Shown: positions 34,340-47,511, numbered from the stretch's first letter. The stretch: DNA of 64,000 nucleotides from Hermodice carunculata (GCA_964020975.1 OZ026626.1:14453449-14517448); one strand, 5' to 3'. Numbers and translations: made by a program. Notes: a model not told the origin generated them from the sequence alone.

Positions 34340-37300
34340 ATAAAAGTTGAAGGGTGTTGGACTGTTCACAAGAATTTTACATTTTGATCCACATATTACT
34401 TAAAAGTGTAAGCGGCGCCACCAACGCTACAGTTAACGTAGATTTTTAAAAGCTTTATAATTCTTAAAAGCTACATAGAACTAACTAAAAACTGTGCTGG
34501 TGCATTAATATGACTTTTACATGATGACCCCCTATATTCCAACTAGCCATTGGACTTTGACCTTCAACTTGGATTAAAAATTGTTTTGTTCATAATGTGC
34601 ACCCCGGGTACAGCTTTAACACATGGTTTGTTTCTTTCAAAATAGGTAATAACGTTTTGACGTATTGAAGTAAAACGGTAAACTATGACAAGCACCAAAT
34701 AGCATAATCATTTTATAAGGGTGACCCAACTTTCATGAACATCTATCAAGCATTCAGGTTGCTATACCAATCACACAGGCAGACAGAGAGACTTCAATAA
34801 TCGCATAAGCTCTATGATCTATTGTCAACAGAGCTAAAAAGGCACAACTTCAACATTCTTAAAATTCGCAGCACCATCTGCGGCCAAAAATAAGGTGTGT
34901 GGGTACCAAAAAAGGGCTGTGTAATAACACAAGATTTTTGGGAACAATTAACATACAAAATCTTAGAAAATACATGAACATATGAGGAAACGTGATAAAG
35001 ACCCACCCAAGGTAAACCGCCACTGAGTTTGAAGTAGATGTGTTCATAGGTTTTGAACAAACTAGATTGCGCATTTATGTACAATGGTTTCCCTGAAGTA
35101 ACCAGCCAAACGTGTATTTTTCGCGTCCATAGTGTAATTAGGAAAGGAAGACAAGGCTCTGTGGCCTAAATGTACCAGCACTGAATTTCAAATAATCATG
35201 GTCACCCAAGTTTTTTTCAACCAGGGAATGGGAACCCATATGTATACAATATAGCTTTGCTGTTGAAAAAAAGTGAAATTTTTGGTTTGGTAATGGCAAG
35301 TTCATGTAATTTAAGCAGAGGAACAGAACTGTACCTATAAGAAGCTGACATAGACACCTTCAATGAAAACCAAGTCACCATCTCAAATAAGATGGTCCAA
35401 CTTAGGTTGGGCTGTCATTTTAGTTAACTGAGCTCAGCAACCTCAAACCCCTTGGTGTAACAAGGTAATGTAGACTGCATGGGTCAAGTTAATGACAATG
35501 TTATAGCTGCCAAGCACCGTGGTTTCATTACAGTGGTCCTGCAAACTTTACGAGAAAAGATTTATGACGATGGCGAAACGGTCCGCAGTTTAGAAACTTC
35601 ATAGAGTCCTGCTCGTGCATAGTAAATAAAAGCTGTCAAAGGCCCCTGTTTGGACACACGGACGCAGCCTATCGCAATACGATTCAATCTTTTAAGGCCA
35701 ACAGACAAAAACGATGTGGGTGCTTTAATCTTATTGACCCAATGAAGTTACGGCCAACCCGTACAATTAGTTGCAACAGAGAAATAAATGCTTCCTTCTT
35801 CCACATTAGTTTTTATTTTGGGCACCTTTGACTGAAACCCTTCTTCACCAACCTTACTAAAATTATTATGCTGATGTAAACAGCAAACCTATAGTTTCTT
35901 GAGGGTGACCCAAAGCTATGTAAATGCACCGCACCAGGAATTGATTATAATATTAAATTGATGGTCATAGTTAAAATACGTCAGTAGCATGTACAGGAAT
36001 ACAGAAATCACCGCTGGTCAAAGTATCACAATTTGTAGGAAATCACTCCATATTTATCACATTTCCCAGTATCCATGCTAAAACGAGGACTTATGAAAAA
36101 AAAAACAAAACACGAGAAAGCATTAATATAATATTTAAGCTTATTTTCTTGGGGGGCCACTTCACTTAAAATATACAGCGTGAAAGGACAAATGCATACA
36201 AATATATCAAAAATGGTGCACAACATTAAAACTTCAGAAGAAGACAAAGTACTTAACAGGACGTTTTGGAAAAACCATGGAGGAAGAAAGTTGACATGTA
36301 AACATATGGTTTCTTTGCTCTCAAATATTAAGGCTATAATAATATATTATATATGTAAAAAGTCAAACAAAACATTTTTAAACATCAAAATGCCAATTTC
36401 ATTATAAAAGCCATTCAGGCAAATAAACTTCTACTTTATTTCGGTAATTTACATACCATTACAGAAAAAATCCAAATTTTAAATTAATTATTATTTTCGG
36501 ATCGTGTAACAAAATAGCCATCATAAAAAAACCCTCAGATTTTATATGTTTTATTTACTGAGATTGTATTGTACCGTAACTTAAGTTTTTGTTATCATCG
36601 ACATGCAATAATATATTACTATTTTAATCGTTGAAACAGTTATTAATTAAAAAAAATCTGATAATGCATTTGTGTACAAAATTTAGGACTTCAGCAAACT
36701 GCTCTAAAGATACCGTTGTCGGAGGAATAGGTGCGAGTGTATTCCTATGCTCACAATAGCAGTTTGAGTTTCTAGTTTAGTTATTTTCTTCTCATTTACT
36801 TGATTTAGGATGTTTTTTAGATTTGACATGTTGCAGATTGATATAACAAAGTAACCTGCAGCTTCTCGGACGATTACTTTGAGTATTTTTTCACTTTTTA
36901 GTATTTATAACGTATTTTCGGGAGCTGTATCAACCTGACAGAACTATGTCCACGTCCATGGACTGAATGTAAACGAACATACGTGGATCTATTCCACAGG
37001 TATACGTTTCGTATGTCAGGTGGAAGTCTTGATATACATTCATTTCCTTTCCTCCTAGACAATTTCAACAGTGTCGCAAGCGACTCTAGCAATATAATTT
37101 TACTAAGATTTGTCTAAGACACTGCATTTATATAAAATCTGGAGCGATACTGCCCTTTTCGACAGAGGACAAATGACTGAAAATACAAAAAAAAACTATC
37201 TGCGACACTATCAACAAAAATTGAACCAGCGATATATTCAGGTGCAGCAAACCCATTCAGAATTGTGGACTCTGTGCACATCCTAGTAAACGCGTATACG

Positions 37301-40300
37301 ACAAAACCTGATAATTACATAAAACATAGTATAAACACTTAATGGTGACTCTACAAACATACCAGAAAATACTCAAAGTGATATGCATATTGTGTACCCA
37401 TGTCAGCTTCACACACATGAAAGATAATAGCATCGTGTTAACAATGCACAATAATCTATAATATGCAAATAATTTCTAAAAAGAAAAAGAAATTACACCA
37501 GTCATAACAACATGACTGTCACAAAATAACCAGTACATAGAGTGCAAGAAAGTAGTAATTATAGGGCTATATGCTGACAGCTCCCTGATTTAAACATAGG
37601 ACATACAAGAACCATTTCGACCAGAATGGAGCTACCATACAAAAAGGAATATACATCGTAATTTGAATGTACTCAAGTATGGAACTCACGTGTACATAAA
37701 AGTAGTACCAAAATACTCACAAGCAAAACAATACACTGAGCACGTACATGTAGCAGAACATGAAAGTACAAACATATAAAACACAACATAAAATTTTATT
37801 AAAAAACAAAACAGATTGGTTCCTTGGTAAATCATTCCCAGTGCAAGCACGAGGACTAATCCATTCGACCTTGAATTCGGCATGTATGACTTCTTGCATT
37901 TCCAACCTGTCATGCTTTACTATTGTATTTCTACGAGGTAAAGAGTTCCTAGTTAATGGGGGCGAACATGTCAGTACTTTGTGACGTCTTGCTCAAAATC
38001 CAAATGTGGAAACTAGCGGCTACCTTAGGAACTATATTTTTTAAATCTACAGAGACGGGAGTTTCAAGCCTTTCCTGTTTTAATAAAACACTAGGATACA
38101 TGTACATTGGCTATTTTAGATTGAAATGAAAGAGTTCACATGTTACGTGTGCAATTTTCAAACCTATTTCTGGATTGATATGAAGGAGTTTACGTGTTAC
38201 ATGTGCAATTTTCAAACCTATTTGTAAACTTTTCGTTTAGTGTAAATTTTGAAGTTTGAAAATATACTCTTATGTATTAAGAATCCCTGTACTGCTCATA
38301 TTTTCAATGAAACAAATAAATCTAATGTACTTTTTATGAATTTTTATAGGTGTTTGTTATTTTTTATTTCTCCTCAACCGCTCCCCTCAAGATTATGGTG
38401 AAACTTTGTGGAGATGTTCCGCATGGATAGATAAAATGTTACAAATTATGTGATGGGCGATAAGAATATATGTTAATATGTTTGGTATGGGAATACTAAT
38501 GCACGTGTATGTTTTTCATAAATAATACACTAGATCCATTTCAAGCTCAGGGACACCCAGATCTTTGCTTTTGGTATTTTTCATGCAGCCGAGTACATGC
38601 TGTTTATTCGTTGTCAGCTTTTTTTTCTTTTTGGGTGGCCTCGGGTTATTGTTGCTTTACGAATTAGCCACCTGTGAACTAAAACCTTAATCAAACAATA
38701 CGTGCTTTTTCATATTTGTTTGCCTGTTGAATGTGGACTTTGCAGTTGAACTGGTATATCTTCCATCAAATTCAACATTGCATTGTTTATTTCGGCACAC
38801 ATACATAAAATAACCTGATTAAGTTGTGGGCCATTCCATTTTAGCTGTCATTGAATATTCCGAAGATAGGAAAAATATAGCTGTGGTAAGAATGCAATAT
38901 CATCTTGGTGTAAGTTAAACCTGATAGTGTTGGGTCACCAACTACCACGAATGAAAGTATTGCACACATGTTTTGGAGGAATTACAGAGCAAAGGAAAAT
39001 ATTGTTTATGTTATTCTATTATTTAGTTCCAGGTTCTTCCTACCCAGGCACTGTACTTAATACCTGCATGCATTGTGTGAAAATGAAACTGCAGACTTGA
39101 ACATACATATAGGTCTTCTCTTTTAAACATTAACACATATGAAGTCTAATAAGGATACCTACAATCAATACAGTTTAGTGGCATTACAATTGAGAACCCA
39201 TTGTATAGGTACACATTCACCTTTAATGTCGCAAGTCAGCTTTACACTACTGACTTGTACAGTGTTCCACCATCTCATTCCCTTAATTAGCATGAGGTTC
39301 TTTAAAATTCGTCTCCTGATGCTTTTTGCACAGAATTTAGTCCACTAATAACACTATGCCATCTTCACATCTGAAAGCACATTTAGGTGGTAGGGTCATT
39401 TGACACCCAGGAACAGTTCCGAAGAGATGCTGGGAATTCTGCCTTGATCAGCTTATAGACTCTCATATATTCAAAGTGCAATGTCCTTCACTTTAAACCG
39501 TCACTCAAGTTTATCCATCTTAATACATGTCTTGAGGTTTGTCAAGTGATTTGATAAGCCACGTTATCTTGAATTCTCTTTGCACAAGAAGGTTGTTTTA
39601 TAAAATTTTCCATCACTCTCCAGAACTTTCTAATGGCATTTTCATTATTTTCAGGCCACTGAATATATCGTTTGTGCATGATTAATCCACGCAAACATGA
39701 AGGCATGTCACCTAAATGAGCCTCCATATCTCCCAAAAGCACACACAGAACATGGTTGGTACCCTTGACAATCGCCATTTGAGTGGCGAACTCACACCAT
39801 TCATTTTTGAGAAAACTCTGTGTAATAACCAGGAGCACCTTCCGACTTATCGTTACTCCTGTAATGTATATATCTGCGTTAGAAGACCCAGGTAAAGAGT
39901 CTCTTTCTGGCAAACATATCGATTTATCTAGTTGTTCTTCCACTTTTGCCAGCAGTATATGATTGCACCAGTTAGTAGAAGCCTCATTATCAACATCATT
40001 AATCACGCAAACACCAAACTGATTTTCGTTAGAGAATGTTTTCTTAGCTAGCATGTGGCAGCGTAGTCTCAGGTAACTGTATTGGATGGTCCACCTGTCG
40101 TACCAGGACAAGAACACACCAAGTATAAAGACAAGGCAACAAGCTGCTACCGCACCTATAATAATTGGCCAGGATATATGCATATCTATTGGTTTGTTAC
40201 CAAAGGCTGTACACACACTAAAATTTACTTTGTCTACCAAAGTAATTTTACCTGTACCATTACCACTTTTTGCCAGGCAATTGAAGCATGAGTATCTGTG

Positions 40301-42182
40301 CCTGTTGTGAAATGAATTCTTTGCTGAAGCTGAGGGACGCAACCATAGAATAAACCTTTCACTGGATTCTTCACATGTACAAATGAAAGGATTGTGGGCA
40401 AGATTGAGGTGTTTCAAATGTTTTTGCATGTATATGGACAACAGAAATGTTTTGTTTTCATTTAATGTCTGTGCCGCATTCCACGAAAGGTCAAGATACT
40501 GGACTTATGGTATATATGTAAGAAATGCATTGAAAGAAGTTATTTTATTATGGCCCAAATGCAGCCATTTTAAATTTTGTAGCCCACGGAAAAACAAACG
40601 GGGAATATGAATTATTTGGTTTTGAGACAAACCCAGCTTTTCCAGTAATTGTGAAGCATTAAATATCTGCCCTCTTATATCTGATGCCACCCACTTGGCC
40701 AACCTATTCTCTGACAGATAAAGGAAACAAAGATTTGGCATAAAGTGAAACAATGCTCTGTCAGTGCTGTAGAGCATGCTTTTCTTCAGGTTAAGGTATT
40801 CCAAGCCGTACAGCCCATACACACGAGGAATATAGCCAATTCTCGTGTCAGGAACACTCAATACTTTTAGCTGAGGAAAAAGAACATTAAGGTATGGTGG
40901 TGAATTCCCTCTTAAATATGGGATGAAGATACCACTTTTATCTAAACAAAGGCAAGATAGGTTAGGTACTAATTGAAGCACAACTGACAACTTGCATTGA
41001 TGTCTTGTTTCAAAATTATAGACAGAAGATGTGGTATGTACTGATTTGGTATGTACCAATGGACTCTGGCTAAAGTCACACAGCATAGGCCTATCTGTCT
41101 CTTGCTGGAAGTATACACGTTGACTTAAATCAAAGTGTAAGTTGTCAGAACTACACAATGGTATCATTTCGAAATTTGTGCCATCCCAAAACGCATCCAT
41201 GCTGTGCCTTAAAAAGCAAAGATCTCAAAGATGGTATGGCCTTCACAAAGGGTGGCACGAAACTGTTTAATGGCACAATTCCATCTAGTGAAAGTGTAGT
41301 CAGTGTGGACCGCAAATACTGAAATGATTTAAGGTCAAATGTCATAAATCCATTTCTACCAAGATTTAAACACTTTAATGGTAGCAGAGACAAAGGCTGC
41401 AATTTAGCTGGTAAAAGCTTTGATTGTCTAATACTTACTCCCTCCACATGAAAAAGAATCAGGGTATGAAGTGAAGAGTTGTGGGACTGTAAAGCCTTAA
41501 CTGCTTTTTCAACACCAAGACCTGTATTGCATGCAAGGTTTAACCACTTCAAGTGGGTAAGAGGACTAAAGGCCTCATGATTTATGTTTGTTATATCACA
41601 TTTTTTCATTGATAAGTAACCGAGTTTTGTGTGCTTAATATTATCAAACATTGTGCTTGATATTTGGTCCAATGGTCCCTTAAAGACCAATGATCTCAAC
41701 ATCTTTAGGTATCTAAACCCCGGCCCAAGGTCTGCATACGGCTGTGATTGTAGAGACAGGTGACGAAGTTGGTGGAGGTGACTTAGTGTTGCATCTGGGT
41801 ATCCTATTTTCAAAGTCTTCTTTTGAGCATGCAGTCGTAAGATATTCAGATTGCTTTGACAGCGGAAAAGGCCAACCGGTAAGGCAACTTGGTCATAACT
41901 GAGACGGTTGTGGCTCAAATCCAGAAATGCTAGATGCTTTAGGTCTTGTAGAGAATTTGCGTGTAGCTGAGTAATCTTGTTGCGAGAGAGGTGTAACGTT
42001 TTAATTCCATATAATGATGAAAATGTATTTGGTCCAATGACCCACATTGCATTTCTGCTGAGGTTTAGCATTGTAACGGTGGGTGGAATATCTTGTGGGA
42101 CTGCACTGAGTCTCTTGTTGGTACAGTCTATGGAGACTTCGAGGTCACTGGTCACGTTGAAACAGCTAGAAGGTTGATTGGC
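34340..42182. repeat. Segmental duplication, copy A (TLR plus 3' flank)
   Basis: From about 34340 rightwards this block aligns in the same orientation with 55558-64000. Examples are TTCACAAGAATTTTACATTT at both starts, the paired regions near 36026/57815, and the whole TLR region 39542/61348. Offsets grow from about 21.2 to 21.8 kb through indels in copy B. The alignment continues to the window edge in copy B, so only the part up to 42182 can be compared and the true right end is unknown. The flank at 34340-39541 contains no domain-bearing frame; the short frames in it are repeated, non-coding sequence. Confidence 0.93.
38113..38222. repeat. 57-bp tandem duplication present only in copy A
   Basis: The unit from the GATTGAAATGAAAGAGTTCA type start to TGCAATTTTCAAACCTATTT occurs twice here. 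The matching place in copy B (about 59930-59985) has it once. Either copy A duplicated it or copy B lost one unit after the large duplication. Confidence 0.75.
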
Positions 42183-42302
42183 ATGTGGGATGTGGCCATG
42201 TGACATCTGTGTTGCGTGCACAAGTAGAACATGTAAGGTTAATATTTTGACCAGGCGCCTAAATGTACCACCACGTGTGCCGTTCAGCATCCTATCTGCC
42301 AT
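39542..42302 (-). pseudogene. Toll-like receptor, copy A (disrupted)
   Basis: The layout is that of a TLR: N-terminal hydrophobic leader (about VKILTLHVLLVHA), LRRNT with SCFNVTSD...DCTNKRLSAVPQ, about 20 LRRs, LRRCT (NPFICTCEESSERF), one transmembrane segment (WPIIIGAVAACCLVFILGVF) and a C-terminal TIR domain. I chose the ATG at 42302 (MADRML). A splice-acceptor-like TTTCAG ends 7 nt upstream, and the longer upstream frame looks non-coding. Against copy B there is one extra T in a T-run (plus-strand A-run 41211-41215) that shifts the frame, and a TCA-to-TAA change at 40505-40507 before VQYLDLS. The rest of the frame is kept, so loss is recent, or one difference may be an assembly error. TIR box 1 also reads FGVCV instead of FDVFV. 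It would encode an LRR receptor signalling through MyD88-type adaptors if whole. Confidence 0.9.
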
Positions 42303-42718
42303 TCTTTCCCTGAAACATGATACAATACTGATTGGTTTATTTTTTTTTGTTTGGTTGTTGTTTGCGGCTAATGTCCTAACACAATTGATATTATTGTTAT
42401 GGTTTGTACACTGTTGCCCATTAACACCCACACCCTAGCTGAGTTATTCAAAAGAATAGTTCCTGTATTTGCAGAGATCCATGGTAGACTAAAACAAATC
42501 TGTACATTTGTGCATATAGAATCCTTGGGTCATAAAAAATCATCAACATACTTTTGAAAAAATATGGTGGCGAGACTGTCTTTATTAAAGGGATTCAAGA
42601 AAAGTATTGTGGTCTTAATAGGGAGTTGTATATAAGGATATCATATATTGATAAATAAAAGCATGACAGTAAATTAGTCTGAATGAAGAAAAGGTATGTT
42701 GACAAAGGTGCTCATGAT
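42303..42718. promoter_or_regulatory. 5' flank of TLR copy A with probable intron acceptor
   Basis: On the minus strand, TATTGTATCATGTTTCAG ends at 42310, directly before GGAAAGAATGG with the proposed start codon. This is a good 3' splice site, so the single coding exon is probably preceded by a non-coding first exon located to the right. No TATA box was identified. Confidence 0.45.
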
Positions 42719-43541
42719 TTTTCAACCAGCAATGACATCAGAAAGTTGGATTTGATTTGTCATAACTCGTCTAGTAGTTAACCTTTGTCAGAAAATAACA
42801 ACCCATATCTTTTCCTGTATGTTTAAACCAGAGCGCCCTTAAGAACATAGATCTCAAGGAATCTAATGTGTATTTGAAAAATTGATATGTGGGAAACTGA
42901 TTTCGTTTGTCTGTTTGTTTATATATTTGTGCTGTTCCTTTTTGAAATAAAAACCCCCATTAAGATGGGTGCGAAAAATTACAAATTGACAGTACCAAAG
43001 TGGTTGCACAGTGTATCAGTTACTTGTTCTCCTTACCATGCCAAAAGTAAGAAACAATGTCATTCAAAAAATGAATTGTTTCCTTTTTCACTGCCAACTT
43101 GAAAATGAACCTTAGATATCCTTGTAAAATTGTCAGCAAACCTGTTTATACGTACACTTTTTTTACCAGCGACTATTGCTCTTTTCCATATGCCAGTAAA
43201 GAACTTGTCTCAAAATTATTTTATCATTTGGAGTTTTACTGCCACAAGCTGCATTTGTGTCCATAAGTCCATTTGTTTTGAATCATCATAAGAGACAGAA
43301 AGAGAGAGAGAGAAGGAATCCTCTTTTTCATCCTTACGCCATAATAAGTCATCTGAAGGTATCAGTAATACCCATGTGACTCCTCATGGAAGCCAGTTCC
43401 TCGAAAGTGCGGATAAATTCTGTTCCTGTCTGTGCGCTTGTGGCTAAACAAAGTTATGGGTTGTTATTTTCTGACAAAGGTATATCTACTAAACGAGCTA
43501 TGACAAATAAATCCAACTTTCTGATGTCATTGCTGGTTGAG
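42719..43541. mobile_element. Fold-back element with about 85-bp terminal inverted repeats
   Basis: The segment at 42719-42807 (starting TTTTCAACCAGCAATGACAT) is the near-exact inverse complement of 43454-43541, with a few substitutions near the ACTCGTCTAGTAG part. Weaker similarity extends inward. The interior of about 650 bp has no domain-like frame and contains a (GA)n run near 43291-43312. No transposase. It lies just upstream of the TLR copy A start. Confidence 0.7.
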
Positions 43542-43544
43542 AAA

Positions 43545-43944
43545 TTTGGAGATGTGGGTAATGTTTTTTGACCTGATTGATAAAAATTTTCATTTGCTAT
43601 GTTGTGCTGTGGGTTTGCTTCTCTGACTATAGGAAAATGGAGGTAGGATGTTTCTATAATGTTCCAGATTCATAAATAAAGAAACGATTTTGGCCAACTT
43701 TCTTGTGCTGTAAACTCAGCTGATTGAGAAGGAAGGAGAAACAAAAAGTTAAAGGCTTGCATGTCTCTTTTAATATTTGTCTAGAAAATCTTGCTATATG
43801 ATTTTATCTTAATAGATGATTATAGTGCCAGTAATAATACTACAGGTAACTAGTTAAATCAAAGAGACCCATTATGAAAAAAGAAATAAAACAAAACATT
43901 TCATGCAATTAGAAAAGCTCAAAACATCTGAGTTGAGTATATTT
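43545..43944. other. Unannotated stretch
   Basis: Nothing that I can support. Confidence 0.3.
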
Positions 43945-44150
43945 CTACACTTCATTTATGCTTGATATAAAATTTTTGTTTTGTTTTTCCTTTTGTACCG
44001 TGATAGTGTTGTGGTATCTTAATCTGGTTGTCTGGTCCTGGTTTGGGATGTTTATTCCGGATGTTCCTGAGATTAAATATATGTCTTGAGAACAAACTGC
44101 CGCAATTACAATTCCTGGGGTATGAAGAGCAAAGCATTCATTTATATTGA
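43945..44150 (-). mobile_element. Possible LINE ORF2 N-terminal scrap
   Basis: On the minus strand there is a hydrophobic stretch and then RNIRNKHPKPGPDNQIK, resembling the 'SGDI--NPGP' motif that precedes the endonuclease in many jockey/CR1-type ORF2 proteins. The frame is damaged and nothing else of a LINE is recognisable around it. Weak evidence. Confidence 0.25.
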
Positions 44151-47100
44151 AAGAAGGATGTTCATTGAAATAGTCAGTCTCATTCTCGTCAAGACCACTG
44201 TTTCCTTGGACAAATATAACAACATTTGGACTTAAAATGAAGTGAAATAAAATACAATTCTTTGGCAAAAATGCATATTTCGTTGTGTCGAAAACATATA
44301 CGGCACTCATAGATAAACACATACAAATACACCAACACACAGTAACACAACAAACATTCAGGAGAAGTAGAAACGCCAAGAAAGAGCCTTTTATTATAAT
44401 CTTTGTAAGCAGATTTTAATAACTGTCCTCGAAACTAAGCGTTTGGACATGCGTCCCTTTCGAAAAAGTTAAAGGCATAACTAGGGATATATCAAATGTT
44501 TTTGCAAGTGGCTCACAACTTTAAGAATGATTTGTATGTGGTATTAAATGTCTAACGAGAGCCATTTTGGCATGTGGTAGAAATTTGCTGGAACAGGCCA
44601 AGGCTATGTCCGACCTTATAATTGTGATAGTAAGGGTTGCTGGGCAGGTAGCTCAGTGCACAATAATTTACGCAGTGTTGAAGGTGGGTCATTTTCCGAA
44701 TGCCAAAGATAGCTCAATCGTCGAGGGACTTTGCGACAGGACAAATATGCTTTTCAGTCAGGCTTTTCATCTAAGACCAAATGACCCGCAATTGTATGAT
44801 TGCGCACTAAAGGAATAAATTTGAGAAGTTGGGGAATAGTTATTAAGCGGAATTTCGTATGGCAAAGTGGGAAAAGCTTCTAAGATTTAGGAACATATGC
44901 GTTAGAGTAAGGCATGGTGGAAGTTCAGTGCACTAAATCTTGAAGTTTTGCTGTGTGTAAAAAATGCACCATATCATAGACAACTTTAATCCTGTATTGC
45001 AAGTAATACTAATTTTCCCATTGACAATACCGTATTCTTCCTCCAGAGAGTTTGTAAAATCTGCAGATGACTAATCTATGCTTTTCTAGATATTTTGGCA
45101 ACTTATGAAATGTATAATGTCATCGGTGTACTTCAAGAAGAAACTGATCAGAAATTATCAGGAAATATAAATTGAGATTGGGGACAGCTTGGATTCTGCC
45201 ATCTTAGAAAAATGGAAGAGGCAAATATCTACAATGACACAGGTATACACGTAGCAGTTGTAAGGAACTGACAACTATCACCAGAAATGTAAATTCCAAG
45301 CATCCTCTTACATTATTGACGTTAAATGTTTTAATTAAGTTAAACAAAATTTATATTGGGAAGTGGAACAATTGGAAAAATCTTATGTGCATGTTAATAT
45401 CATAATTCTTTCCTTTTGTTTGTTCTGAAACGTGCATGGAGTTGAACAGATCCAGAGTAATAAATGTACAGATTACCATGTAGTTATCTTTATTACTGTT
45501 ATATGATTAAAGCATGTAAGTGCACTTACATTTTAAATAAACTCATCATGACCCTTTAAGCTTCAACTCATAACACTTTGCACACAAAGGTAAACTAAAT
45601 AAAAGTAATAAGAACACAAGCAAACATTTTAGGAACTGCTTTCAGGCGATTACATTTTTTCAGATAACTATATGCTCTAAGTCTAAAACTTGAATTCTGA
45701 ATTTCGATCTGAAATGAAAATTTGGACATAATTAACAGAAAAAGCAAAATTGTCCATATGGACATTATATATTATCTGTCAGGTAGTAAAAAAACTAGGT
45801 CAGCCACTGTCTGAATAACTAACCTTCCAACCCATTGTGCCAACCGGGATAATACCACATAATCATTGCATACCAATGTATGACTGAGTAACTCTAAATG
45901 GTCAAAATTATAGATAAATTGAATGTAACTATAATATTTATGTATTTGTTTTAATAACACAGCCTGGTATTATACGGAACAACCCATGAATACTTCCTTC
46001 TCACAAATCTCTTCAGCTCACAAATTTGCTCCATGGTATTTAGAAATATTCTTGAGTTTCCTTTTGCTCTCCACGTTGTAGAAAAAACATATACGGAGTG
46101 TCAGTTTCAAAGACTAGCCTTGCTGTGGAGGGTGGTTCCACTGACCCTTATAGCTCATGTTTTAAACTCATCAACAACACTGCACATTGCCCCAACATTA
46201 CTTCCAGAAGTTCATGTATACATGTTTTTTCTTGTATATCCTTATAAAATGTCAATGTATTGGTCCATCTGCAGGCAGCAACTTCTGGGAGAACTCCAGC
46301 AATCTGCACACGCAGCAGAGTAGATAACAATGTACTGTTAATGGTGATACTTTAAGCAACTTTTCTATATAACGTTTATCAATGTGAAAAAAGACAGACT
46401 GAGTATTTTTGACACTTGGGGTTGATGGATGGGTGGGTGTCGAAACCTTCATTCAGCATCACTATCAGTTTTTAACCAATTAAGATAAGATACCACCAAA
46501 TTAGTTCTAAAAAGAAATTCAAAACACACAAAAACACCCCCCCCACACAAACAAATAATAATCATTATAAATGGCGTAGCTTTTAATCAATTTTAAAACT
46601 GTAGTTATTGATTGGCAGACACCAAAAGATGACTTCATTATAAGGCTGTCAATTACAAAAATCTGTCCAATATATAACACTATTGGAAGGTGCAATCATG
46701 TATACCAGCTTACCCTGACAGTGCTGCTCCAATGGTTTAATACACAAATTTGAAAATTATTGGTTCCAAGGTATTTAACCACACAAAAGTTGTTAAAGAA
46801 TTTAATCTAGATGACGATAAGGAAAAACATTATACTTATGTCCATGTCGTGATTCTTCTTACATTTAAAATCATCATGGGCATGTGATTACTGTCGATCT
46901 TTGCATTGTAGCTAGTTTTAAAAGGTCCGTGAGGAACCGAAAACTGCTCAGGGTAAGACAACAAAATTATTATGGGAGCTGTTGAATGATATCTTCGAAC
47001 ATCAGCACAAAGAATACGTTTAATATTTTTGTCCAGGACGGATGTACAGGTCTATTGAGGCACATCGTTTCGAACATAAACGAAAATTACAGAAAACAAC

Positions 47101-47169
47101 TGTCATATTAAGGCAAATCTTGACGTTGTTCAGTGCCTGCAAAAGATGCATGATAAATATATTTTTGCA
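44151..47169. other. Unannotated stretch
   Basis: Includes an unrecognised 83-codon plus-strand frame (44567-44818) without known motifs. Otherwise AT-rich, with no RNA gene or transposon end that I can identify. Confidence 0.3.
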
Positions 47170-47511
47170 CTTTCTTTTCTTTGAATTACCATGAATCTAA
47201 TGTTTGGAATAACTTGCCATTGTATTTGCGTAAGATTGAGAAGTTTGGTTTGTTTAAACGTAAACTTGATTTTTTGTTATAGAACAAGACTGTCATTAAT
47301 TCATTTAAGATTTTATATAAATTGTATACAGTTTTGAACATGTATAATTACTTAGAATTCATTGTTGCTTATTTGAGATTATACACTTAATGTTGTTATC
47401 CACAGTTTACAGAGAGTTTATTAGCCCATCAGGGTTTCACTCTCTAATTTTCTCATGTAATCTATTCCTATGTATCTCAATAAACTTGACTTGACTTGAC
47501 TTGACTTGACT
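47170..47511 (+). mobile_element. LINE 3' end with (ACTTG)n tail
   Basis: The translation near 47200-47275 reads VWNNLPLYLRKIEKFGLFKRKL, the 'WN-LP--IR---SL--FK-KL' block at the C-terminus of CR1/jockey-type ORF2. A short 3' UTR follows, with AATAAA at 47479 and a perfect ACTTG pentanucleotide tail (about 47486-47511). The rest of the element is absent through 5' truncation. Confidence 0.7.

Noticed and set aside
35100-39350. Several short frames duplicated at 57-61 kb
   Set aside because: They are conserved only because the whole block is duplicated. Start and stop positions drift and no domain is present, so they are 3' flank.
44567-44818. 83-codon plus-strand frame as a gene
   Set aside because: No recognisable motif, no splice context and no duplicate elsewhere in the window.
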